Assembly (NCBI RefSeq): GCF_020509005.1
Contig: NC_063015.1
Coordinates: 5,504,501-5,568,500, forward strand
DNA from: Fulvia fulva
Taxonomy: Eukaryota > Ascomycota > Dothideomycetes > Mycosphaerellales > Mycosphaerellaceae
DNA: 64,000 nt
Direction of reading: 5' to 3'
The position numbers and the translations under genes are program-made. The notes under the pieces were generated by a model. It made no database searches and was not told the origin of the DNA. It saw nothing but the letters and a program-made list of their open reading frames with translations. Below are positions 44,263 to 53,021 of the stretch, one piece after another; the first letter of the stretch is position 1, and every line of letters starts with the position of its first letter.

Positions 44263-46054
44263 CGTGTCACGGTAAGAGTATATAAGGGCGCGCGTATTAT
44301 AGGGTCCGAACGAGATAGTTATTGTTCTACAAGGCTAATATATATCCTACAACAGAAAGGCATCCCCTAGTAGGCAACAAAGTTCGTCTACTCCTTTCTC
44401 TAGGAACGGACGACATACCTAGTCCTAGGGAGGTACACGTCCGACCCGGTAAAGGCAGGGGCTAGAATACCTTAGGGATCTACTCTCTCACCTATTCTGT
44501 TTCTAATATTTATGTCTGATCTAATCCCCCTACTTACCTCTCCGTAAACCTTAGTATCGGGATTTGTAGACGACACAAACATTCTAGCCTAGTTAGACTC
44601 GACAGAGGAGAACTGTCGCCTCCTTGAAGACAGGCATAAGAAATGCGAGGAGTAGGCAAAGAAGCATAGTGCCCGGTTCGCCCCTAAAAAGTACTAGCTT
44701 ATACACCTTAGTAAAGCGAGAACGTACCATAACATAAAGGCGGCGGTAAGAACCTAAGGCTACGAGACTAAGCCATTAGCGGAGCTGCGAGTACTAGGGA
44801 TCTGGCTCGACCCGAAGCTAAGCTAGAACGTACAGATTAAGAAAGCCTAGAGTCGAGCGGGAGTCAACGAAGCCTCGATAAAGAGGCTTACGGCGTCTAT
44901 ATAGGGAGCAACATTCGACAAGGCAAGGGTAATGTACAAGGCGATCGTCAAACTAGCTATGTTATACGGGGCACAGATTTAGGGTACAGGAGGCGCAGGC
45001 AAGCCGATCCCGAAACGGATAGAGCAACCCCTAAACAGGACACAGGCAGGCAACCTACGCAGAATACTAGGGGCATATAAGACAACGTCAACAAGCACGG
45101 TGGAAATAGAGACGGGAACACCACCAATCGGCCAATATATCCGGGGAATAAGAGTTCAATACGCGGCAAAGACGACAGATTACCTAGTACAAACCACGAT
45201 CTAGGAGGCAAAGAACAAGATAGAAAGCCGCTACCGGAGAGGGGCCGGATATAGGACAAGTCAAAAAGAGGATGACCTTACTACCTTTACGGCCGTACAG
45301 ACAAGCACCGAATGGCTAGCACGAGAAGAGGAGGAGCGTAGGGCTCGCTAGGCCGGCGGGAGCAAGGCTAAGACCCAAAGCCTAGCGGAATAGATAGCGA
45401 GCTGCCTATAGGAGCAGGACTGGAAAAGGAAGTCCCCTAAGACAATAGGCCCGATAGCACTCCGAGCCTTCTAGAGACACAATTACCAGCTATATAGGGA
45501 CCTAACAAGGGCCGAAGCAAGCATTGCGATCCAAATTAGGTCCGAACACATTGGATCAAGGGCCTACCTGTTCAGGAGACGCGTACCAGACATCTAAAGC
45601 CCAGCCTGCCAGTGTGGCTACCTATCGCAAAACCCAGAACATATGCTACTACGATGCCCGCAGTAGGCGAGTGGCAGGGGAAATTGGAGGCACTAAGCGG
45701 AGAGGAGAGACTACAAGTCAATCATCAGGGACAAAGGCAACATTCGCCGAATTTCTCGGTAGATACTACAGTAGGGATACCTCTAGCAGTTTAGCCTAGC
45801 TAGCGAGACGGAGGAGTGGATGGACAAGAGGCGGAAGCTAGAGGGGTTGCAGATAGGGTAGTCATCAGGGCAGCCCCATGACACTAGCGTACCCTCAACA
45901 AGGGAAATCTAAGACGAGAACGAGGGGGGAAAGACAGGCGGGAAAGAGGAGGGGTTTTCACCAACACGGTTTCCCCTCTATACATACGAAAACAAGATAG
46001 TATAGCTGCATAGGCCAGAGGGCACTACAACAGCTTAATGAAATATCTATCTAT

Positions 46055-46071
46055 CTATCATTACCTTAAGG
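46055..46071 (+). repeat. Right target-site duplication of LINE A
   Basis: Exact copy of 37225-37241 directly after the ATCT-type tail, followed by the resumed host frame (GGAATACGTG). Confidence 0.9.
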
Positions 46072-46327
46072 GAATACGTGATGACCCAGAGGTAAGTGTT
46101 TACGAGAGGGCATTGACGGCGGAGCTAACACGCCATTGCAGGTTCGAGCCAGATTTCTTGACGGCAGCATGACTGCTCATGAGATGGCCGAGAACCTTAG
46201 CCTGACGCAGCTAAGGGATGCGCCGATCGCGAAGTCGCAGACTGCGCACGACTACAAGACGCCAGGCACAGTAGTCGGATGGGAAAAGCAAGACTTGCAC
46301 GAGATGGCAGTCATGCGCAAAGCATGA

Positions 46328-46931
46328 AGTCTGCACAAATTCTGATGACAAGTGATGCATAGGCTTTGCGGGATTTGGCTGGAGCATGCTCGCTTGACTC
46401 TCAAGTGTGCCGCGACAATCGTCTCATGCACGCATCATGGAGTAATAGACAGCAAGAAGCAAAGAGGCACTTTGATAGAAAGCAAAGAGATCAGGACCAG
46501 ATCCATTATCGCTTTTTCAGACTCAACTCGTAGATACTTCTGACCATGCTCACACGTGTACAATGTTTCTGTTGGTATGATCTCGGGCCGTGCTCCACGA
46601 GATACCAATGCTCAGACATGGAGCGCTGTTTCACAAAGTACGTATTTTAAAACGTTCTGAACTGGACCGTCCTTGCCAATAAGCCAAGAGCGCAGACTGA
46701 TCCTAACATCGATCGGTACCCTATTCGACTCTTGGTATGTCCCCCACTGCAGTCCAAGTCGTCAACCAGTGTATGCCACGCTATGCACCTCGAGCGTAAT
46801 TGTTCGACATCATGTTTGATGAGCGTGCTGAAATGTCGCCGACGAACACTGCTGTATCTTGCCATGTACACATCTATACACATCATTCTTCAAAGAAACG
46901 CTAAACGCACACAAAACCTGCAACATCACCC
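46328..46931. other. Intergenic, no gene seen
   Basis: About 600 bp between the split host gene and the GH76 gene. Short ORFs only, none with features. Confidence 0.45.
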
Positions 46932-48345
46932 TTACGAAACAACAAAATACCCACCCCCAATCGCCCCCACCACCGTGATCAACGTCAAAATTACCGCACC
47001 CGCCTTATCTGCCATCGTCACGGGCGCATACACAATCGGATTCCCATCAGCATTCCCATCCGTCGTGCCCAAACTCGCATTCCCCTGACTGCTCCCAGGG
47101 GTGGTATGCGTAACCGGCGCAGCCGACTGCTGGATCAAGTTCGCCTGGATGACTTCCAAGGCGCACATTTGCTGGCCAACGCCGTAGTGCCGTCCCAGAC
47201 GCCGTTGTTGGTCCATTGCGTTCCGCAGGTTATGCCGTCGGAGCCGCCGGAGCATTGGGCTGCTGCGGCTTTGACGGAGGCGAGGAGGTAGGGTTGGATG
47301 AGGGGGTAGAGGGAGGGCATGATTTTGGTGGAGACGGCGAGGAAGCGGGAGAAGGGGGGTTTGAAAGTGGTGAGGATGTTAGGATGGATGTCAGTGGGAT
47401 GGTTTGGACTGGAATATACCTCCGCTGATCAATATTGCAGTTCTTTGAAGGCTCGCATGCTACTTCAAGCATGACCTGGTCCTTGAAAAAGACCGCTTCA
47501 CTGGCATTCCAGACTTGCATCACTCTCGTTTCCCATTTCGCCTGATCTGTCCCATTTGTTTGATTCCACATGAAGGCTGCCGCATTGAGCAGCATACCTG
47601 CGCTGTACGTCCACTGAATGTGGTCAAGAGTGCTGCAATTCTGCAGTGCATCCGTACCATCGAAGACCTGTCCAGAAGGGCTAATGAGGCCAACTGAGTC
47701 CATCCAATCCCAAGTCTTGCCGACCCAGTCCGCGTAGGTCTGATTTCCGGTGTAGGCGTACAGCCGGGACGCCAGATTGAGGAAGCCTCCATTTGAAGGA
47801 GAGTTCTTGTGATTCCAACCATTGTTGAACTGAAACACCTGCCAGCGAAGACCACCAGAACAGAGCGATGTATCCCATCTCGCCGCTTGGCTGTTGAAGA
47901 CTGCTGCTGCGATCGAGATCCAGGCCGGCACGCCGTTAGGTGGATTGGGAAAGAGGTACTCTGCTGCGTTCATGACTGCAAATGCCCAGAAGATTTGATC
48001 GTCATTTCCTTCGTCTGTCGTCTGATTGGCAGGCATATAATCGTAAGTGTCACTCAGCTGGAAAAGTAAGGCTTTCGTGGTTATGTCGTTGTACTGGTCA
48101 TCTCCAGTGTAGTACCAGTCGTCAATGAGTGAGCCAAACATCTCACCAGCTTCCCACCAGTAGTATGGGTCGTCGAGAATACCAGGTATGCCTCCAGGCC
48201 CTTGTGGGTAATACTCTACCATCTTCCCTGCCACTGTCTTGGCTGCCGACTTGATCGAATCTGCATTTGTGGGGTCCAGCTGGATCGCTGTCGCAGTATA
48301 CGCTGCAGCCACGACCATGGCCGCTCCATGTCGACAGAAACGCAT
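46932..48345 (-). pseudogene. GH76 mannosidase (DCW1/DFG5 type), GPI-anchored family, with two lesions
   Basis: ATG 48345 (MRFCRHGAAMVVAAAYTATA). The 308-codon exon 1 (48345-47420) is a clear GH76 domain: PYYWWEAGEMFGSLIDDWYY, EGNDDQIFWAF (the DD pair at about 115-116 is catalytic in the family), GGLRWQVFQFNNGWNHKN and KTWDWMDSVGL. The DFG5/DCW1 family cross-links GPI mannoproteins to wall glucan at the plasma membrane. Exon 2 (47366-46932) has the expected QPYLLASVKAAAAQCSGGSD and VGQQMCALEVIQANL and ends in a hydrophobic GPI-type tail. Two defects are seen: the 53-bp intron (47419-47367) ends in AC rather than AG, and one base is missing at about 47186 after VWDGT. Possibly a recent pseudogene or an assembly error. 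Confidence 0.8.
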
Positions 48346-49393
48346 GGCTAGAGCTGTTTCTTCGCAATTCCGGGGCCCTGGTTCTCCAACTCCTTCCCCA
48401 CAAGCGACGTCGTTTCAAGATCCTGGTCCAGCCAAGAGACCTCCTTCCAGATGTAGCGATCGCAGTGTAGGCGCCAAGATAGCCAAGAAACAGTAGGTGA
48501 ATGAATACAGCAACGAGCTTGGGTGTGCAGCAAGGTAAAGACATGGTCCAGGGAGTGGTGAACATGGGCCGCGCGTGTGTTCTATGGGGTTTGTTTGCCT
48601 CCCTGAGATCGGCCGCGTCACCATCTTTCTGGCCGGTAGGCTCGTGTTTCTCAAAGCCATAAAGATGTTAGCGTTCGGCTTCTGCATGTTTTGATTGGAG
48701 TGGCTCGCGTATACGGCTAAGCGTTGCAGGAATAGACGCTGAGGCTTGTCCTGAATTGGCTCGGCTTGGCGCGTGCTTGTCGGGTCCCTGAATGATCGCC
48801 ACGCGAGCAAGGAGCCGTCCGCGGAGCCGCTGTATCCGGGGCTGACGTGCTCGTCTGTCTGAAAACAAGATCTCGTCAACCGTCTCCATCAGATGTGGTA
48901 TTTTACCATTCCATCAAGGAGTTCAGCCTCACGGCGACCCACATTGGGCAGTCTCATCGCCTCGAAAATGCGTCAAGCTAGTGGCACTGTAGACAGGCAG
49001 CAATCGTGAGCGCAGACGTGCGGAAAGTGGCAGGCATGATCATGTCTCCCAGTCGCTGCCACTGACACTGCCACGTTTGCTCCTCTGCCGCTATGTGGCG
49101 CGGTGCTCATGAGTTCCCGGAAGAGGAGAAGACAATGCAACAATGAAGATTCAACGAACAAGGCCATTGTTGAAGCACAATCGTCAAATCTTTGAAGAAC
49201 ACACAAGCGGCTTTGTTCTTCCAACAGTATATCCAGACAGTCTGGAGACCACTCCGTTCACCGAGTCACAGACACCAACACAACTGCCAACTACCCAATA
49301 TCCAAGTCGTTACTTCACGGTTTGTGGGTTTCCAGGAGAAGCTTATCAACCCCTCTCCCGTGCAATACATAGTTCCTGGCTGGCCAGGTCCGC
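48346..49393. other. Intergenic, about 1 kb, no gene supported
   Basis: Divergent promoter space between the GH76 gene and the SANT-type gene. Minus-strand ORFs (up to 154 codons, 48415-48879) overlap others and lack a domain. Confidence 0.4.
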
Positions 49394-50963
49394 ATGCAAG
49401 CACAGTCCACATCGTCAAACAAGCCAACACAGTCAATGGAGGACGGCAGGTCTGTCACCCCAACAAACATCAGCATGGAGAAGCCACCGCAAGTAAGCGC
49501 CCCATCCCAGGAAGCACCAACCACAGACAATATCTCTAGGGCTGCCAACGAAACTGTTCCACAGGAGCTTTGGAGCGAGAAAGATCTGCAAATAGTTGAG
49601 CAGATTGCCAATCTTGACCAAACTTGGGAACAAGTTTGTCAGCTCGCACTAAACACCGTCCAACAGCAGCACACTGTGGCCGCTACTCACTACAGGTGGC
49701 AGAAGTTCCGAGAAATCGCGAAACCTGGCATGCCGCCACCGTCCATGCCGCCACCAGCTCCACCAGCGACGCACAGAAAGCGAAAGGCAACACCTTCGAC
49801 GATCGATATCTCAACACCGGCGACTGTCAGGTGAAAGGTTGATGTAGATGCCACGATGCCGAAACCACCTTCAACGCCTACACCGTACCAACCTTCGCTC
49901 ACAAGCCTAATGTCGACCATGAACATCCCAGACGCAGTCGAAGGTCCAGATCCACAATGGAGACCTAGCGGAATCAGAGCTGACGCGCAGGTTACATGCA
50001 CACTTTGCGGCTCCTCCATGCAGTACAGACCTTTTTTAAAAAAAGCACCAGGAATCAGCCAAGTGCAAGCGACTCGCGGAAGCTCGCAATTCGGCTTCTG
50101 CTGACAACGTCCCCAGCGCGGATCCCGTGTCCCCAGAACATGGCGCCGAAACCGACGCGAATCCCACAAAGCCCATGACCCAACGTGGACATGACAACGC
50201 TTCCTCGCGCAAAGTTCTATCGCAAACGCCGCGGAATATCAAGCAAAGGGAACGCATTGCATGTGACCGTTGCGGGACCGAGGTCTCACGATCAGGCATC
50301 TACCAACACTATGGTTCGGAAAAGTGCCAGTCCATTGTGCTCGCTCGCAAGGGAGAATCCGAAATGGCAAGTACGTCCAACTCGCGACCAGTCACACCAC
50401 CTACCGAGCCTTCGAACGACACGGACCTGCCAGATGCCGCTGCATCCGATGAAACTCCAACCCCCAGGTTCACGCCGATCAACAAGGTCTCCACTTCGAC
50501 TCAAGCTGCCGTATCGTTTGCAAGCTCCACACACGAGTCCAAGGTGATCAACACGCTTTCGAGTCAGGAACATGTTACTTAGTTCAGAATATTCCCGACC
50601 CCATCGGAACCCGCACAAGCTGCTTCAAACCCGCCGACACCTGTCATCAAAGAGCCGGTATTCGATTCTCACTACGATCGTTGCGTCCAACGAGCCGTTC
50701 ATAAAGGTGGATACTGTCAAGAAGCAGCCCAGGAGAAATACGCCTTTCTAATTTTTGGCCTCCACGAGGCGCGGACCGAAGCTGCAGCCGCCGACCAAGA
50801 GGATGAAGAGACCGGCGAGCCTGTGCAGAAGGGCAGTCGTCTGAACTGGGTCGAGCCGGAGCCACATCGACTTGCGGCTCAAGCTGATCCAAACTCGCGA
50901 ATACGACCGCAGACCTTTCTGTCGAATATCCAGAGCAATATGGCGGAGCTACGTCGGATCTAA
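49394..50963 (+). pseudogene. SANT/Myb-like protein with two C2HC zinc fingers, interrupted at three points
   Basis: The frame from ATG 49394 (MQAQSTSSNKPTQS) carries a Myb/SANT-like stretch (LWSEKDLQIVEQIANLDQTW, then HYRWQKFREIA). It meets TGA at 49832-49834, continues in the same frame with VTCTLCGSSMQYRPFLKK, and then shifts at TTTTTTAAAAAAAG (about 50034-50047). In the shifted frame the finger completes (H-Q-E-S-A-K-C) and a second C-x2-C-x11-H-x5-C finger follows (ACDRCGTEVSRSGIYQHYG). A third interruption is TAG at 50580-50582. Beyond it the frame stays open (FDSHYDRCVQRAVHKGGY) to TAA at 50961-50963. Probably a decayed DNA-binding protein gene. Unseen introns could explain some of the breaks. 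Confidence 0.65.
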
Positions 50964-51483
50964 GCGGTAAGTTGATCGTAGGGTCTGGCTAACATTGTCA
51001 CTTAGGCGTAAGCTTGATAGCTCGGCGGTGCTGGTTTACCGATAGCATCACGCAATGCCGCGTGACAGATTGTAGACGGTAGGTACCAGGTAAGTATCCC
51101 CCAATCATAATGTACATATGCACAGAATGTCGTTTCTTCCTGCTTCCATTTCGTGGTACAATGCGTACTTTTCATCCTTGCGTGAGATCTCTGACCAACA
51201 ACGAAATGCTCTCCCCTTCTCCTAAATGTATTGCCACGACTTGTGTGTCGAGTGGGCTGCAATGACACGTATTCTCTGCCATGTGTCCCTGTGATGCCGT
51301 GTGCAGGAACTGGCAGCCTGCATAGCATGCATCACTGAGAGTCGGACCAGGTCTGGACGCAGATAGATGCTCCCGGCCCTATGCAGGCAAGCCTCGACTT
51401 CGGGGAAACTCCTAGTGATACTGAGATACAAAATCTCATTCGGAAGCCGTAAAATTAGTCGAGACTGTGTTCTATCGGCGGTG
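50964..51483. other. Intergenic, no gene supported
   Basis: A 108-codon minus-strand ORF (51328-51002) has no domain. Sequence becomes AT-rich toward the minisatellite at 51484. Confidence 0.4.
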
Positions 51484-51603
51484 AAATACTCCTATATCCC
51501 TTATTGTGTGAAAAAGTACCGCCATGTCCCTCTTATGTTAAGAAGATCTCCCGTAGCCCTTGCATTATTACAAAAATACTACGATGTCCTTCGTCTATAT
51601 ATA
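51484..51603 (-). repeat. 30-bp minisatellite, four units, left arm of an inverted pair
   Basis: Four 30-bp units start at 51484, 51514, 51544 and 51574, each a variant of AAATACTCCTATATCCCTTA plus ten bases. Divergence is about 30-40% between units. The array is the reverse complement of 59903-60023; the outermost units match closely (AAATACTCCTAT.TCCCTTA). The outer flank also matches (GGTGAAATACT). Confidence 0.8.
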
Positions 51604-51686
51604 GTAGTCGTAGCATCGCGGGAACAACGCTAGGGTATATAGAATATACGTTTTAGAGGTTTTATAAGAGGTAGAACTAAGAAAAG

Positions 51687-51700
51687 TATATAGTAATAAC
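51687..51700 (+). repeat. Left target-site duplication of LINE C
   Basis: TATATAGTAATAAC, repeated exactly at 56623-56636. Confidence 0.95.
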
Positions 51701-51728
51701 GATCTATATACCTTTATTAGTTGGAAAA

Positions 51729-53021
51729 ATGGCGACGACGACGGCAGTAGACGACCGAGAGCAAGGGGGAGACGAGTGGAGGACGCTCTGCAAGAAGGCG
51801 GAAGAGATGGTGGCGGCAGAAGAAGGGAGGTTTCCGGAGAGAGCACTGAAAGGAGTAATGAGCGAACTGCTCGGGGGACTGAAGGCGCTCAAACGACAAA
51901 CAAGCACTACGATCAACATGGCAATCGAGGCAGCAACACGAAACGCAAGAAACAACCCTCAAAGAGACCCGAGACAGACCCAGGGCCCAACGACCTGGGC
52001 AACAATCGCGAGCCAACCCACCCCCCCTCAAAGCACAGTACTACGAGTCCATATTACGGACCAGAAAGAGAAGGAAGAGATAGGAAAGATGACCGGGAGG
52101 GAGATAGTCGAGAAGATCGGAGTAAAGGGAATAGTAGGGGCAAGGGCAGACAACAAAGGGGTCAAGCTGTTTACAGCACACGTACAGGACAAGAAGGCCC
52201 TCGAAATAAACAAGGAGTGGACACTGAAGATCGGGAGCACAGCGAAAGTCTCCCATCAACAGTACATGGTAATTGCGCATGGGGTCCCACGAACCTTTGA
52301 CACGCAAAGGGATACACCAAACCTCCAGAGGCAAAACCAGGTAACAGCACCAGGACTACAGATCACAAAGACAGCGTGGGTCAAGAAGAAGATAGAGGAG
52401 GGCAAGAGGGCCTCCTCGCTGATCTTATGGGTTGCAACACCAGAGCAAGCGAACAAGGTCTTAGACCAAGGGTTGTACTGGGACTTTGAGAGGCTGGATG
52501 TAGAAATCCATCAGAGCAACCACAGAATCCTTCAATGTTTCAACTGTCAACAGTACGGACATATTGCCCCAAAGTGTAGCAAAGCCACACCAGTCTGCTC
52601 ACACTGTGCTGGTGATCACGCGACCCAAGAGTGCCAAAAACGGAAGGAGGACACAAGATGCGCAGCATGTGGGAGAAAACACCCGGCATGGTCAAACCAA
52701 TGCCCAGTTAGACTATCAGCCCAGTGGAGAGCGCGGGAAGCAAGGGTAACAACACCAACCAGGTTCCTAGTAGGTGAACAGAAACAACCAGAGAGAACCA
52801 CCCACCCGAATAAGAGACCCCGGCCACAAGAGGAGCCACAAATAGTGCTAGCAATAGGGAGACCAACGTTCTTGTACAAGGCAGCGCAGAGCAATGGACA
52901 AATGAGAATCAACCAAATGATAGGGAGCCAACCCCAAAGGGAAGAACAGGAGGAGGGACGGGAAAACCAACAGCAAGACCAACAGCAAGACCAAACGGAC
53001 CCAGACACAAACATGTCCTGA
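51729..53021 (+). CDS. LINE C ORF1, zinc-knuckle protein, 430 residues
   Basis: Starts MATTTAVDDREQGGDEWRTL, 28 nt after the element's 5' end. An N-terminal helical region is followed by TKTAWVKKKIEEGKRASSLI and three knuckle motifs from about residue 270: CFNCQQYGHIAPKC, CSHCAGDHATQEC and CAACGRKHPAWSNQC. The tail is Gln/Glu-rich and ends TDPDTNMS. Role in the family: binds the element RNA, acts as chaperone and packages it with ORF2. The stop TGA (53019-53021) shares its A with the ORF2 ATG (53021-53023) as TGATG. Confidence 0.92.
   Translation: MATTTAVDDREQGGDEWRTLCKKAEEMVAAEEGRFPERALKGVMSELLGGLKALKRQTSTTINMAIEAATRNARNNPQRDPRQTQGPTTWATIASQPTPPQSTVLRVHITDQKEKEEIGKMTGREIVEKIGVKGIVGARADNKGVKLFTAHVQDKKALEINKEWTLKIGSTAKVSHQQYMVIAHGVPRTFDTQRDTPNLQRQNQVTAPGLQITKTAWVKKKIEEGKRASSLILWVATPEQANKVLDQGLYWDFERLDVEIHQSNHRILQCFNCQQYGHIAPKCSKATPVCSHCAGDHATQECQKRKEDTRCAACGRKHPAWSNQCPVRLSAQWRAREARVTTPTRFLVGEQKQPERTTHPNKRPRPQEEPQIVLAIGRPTFLYKAAQSNGQMRINQMIGSQPQREEQEEGRENQQQDQQQDQTDPDTNMS

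Larger units (their letters stand above)
39425..44330 (-). mobile_element. LINE B (Tad1-like), full length, nested in LINE A
   Basis: About 4.9 kb on the minus strand: a 68-nt 5' leader (44330-44263), ORF1, ORF2, a 195-bp 3' UTR and a (ATCT)n-type tail at 39425-39440. It is flanked by AAGGCTAATATATA at 39411-39424 and 44331-44344, a 14-bp target duplication that lies inside the ORF2 of LINE A. There are no RIP-type stops; base and codon use is ordinary, so it is much younger than A. ORF2 has a single stop (see CDS). Confidence 0.95.
37592..45861 (+). pseudogene. LINE A ORF2 (endonuclease/reverse transcriptase) remnant
   Basis: Begins MILYDDITIVQYNVNKSRDK, the start of an APE-type endonuclease (QYNVNKS), and keeps VQELWINS where LINE C has IQEPWIN. 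The first 92 codons are open, then stops accumulate. Reverse transcriptase blocks are readable (YRPIVLLNTIGKILEK, LLSLDILGAFDN, then FVDDTNILA after LINE B). The reading is interrupted at 39411-44344 by LINE B. The C-terminal SRAYLFRRRVP/CQCGYLSQNPEH cysteine motif lies near 45555-45650 and the stop near 45859. Not functional. Confidence 0.85.
37242..46054 (+). mobile_element. LINE A (Tad1-like), 5'-truncated and RIP-like mutated, itself interrupted by LINE B
   Basis: Element A is 37242-39410 plus 44345-46054, about 3.9 kb, split by LINE B. It starts inside the end of ORF1 (HPAYSNQCPA, matching the third zinc knuckle of LINE C) and ends in a (ATCT)n tail before the right target duplication at 46055-46071. 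ORF2 is recognisable throughout by homology to LINEs B and C but carries dozens of stops, mostly TAG where the relatives have Trp or Gln. 5' truncation is usual for LINE insertion. Confidence 0.9.
36960..46327 (+). pseudogene. Host gene split by the nested LINE insertion
   Basis: From 36960 to 37241 a forward frame reads protein-like sequence (RDIYRLTDAATTLNV, HPELEHLGLSLALGLDYPDP, HTIEELVDYFAPLVGAMPD). It is interrupted at 37241 by element A. After the insertion the same frame resumes at 46060 with the duplicated target, continues GIRDDPE to 46091, passes a good intron (GTAAGT 46092 to GCAG 46141, with CTAAC) and ends in exon 46142-46327 (VRARFLDGSMTAHEM to MRKA, TGA). Frame and intron match only if 37242-46071 is removed, which shows one former gene. 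It may be the 3' part of the 2EXR gene, but a one-base frame difference near 36960-36990 is unexplained. Confidence 0.75.

Noticed and set aside
46140..46152. GGTTCGAGCC as a tRNA B box
   Set aside because: It lies across the splice acceptor and coding exon of the split host gene, with no A box or cloverleaf upstream.
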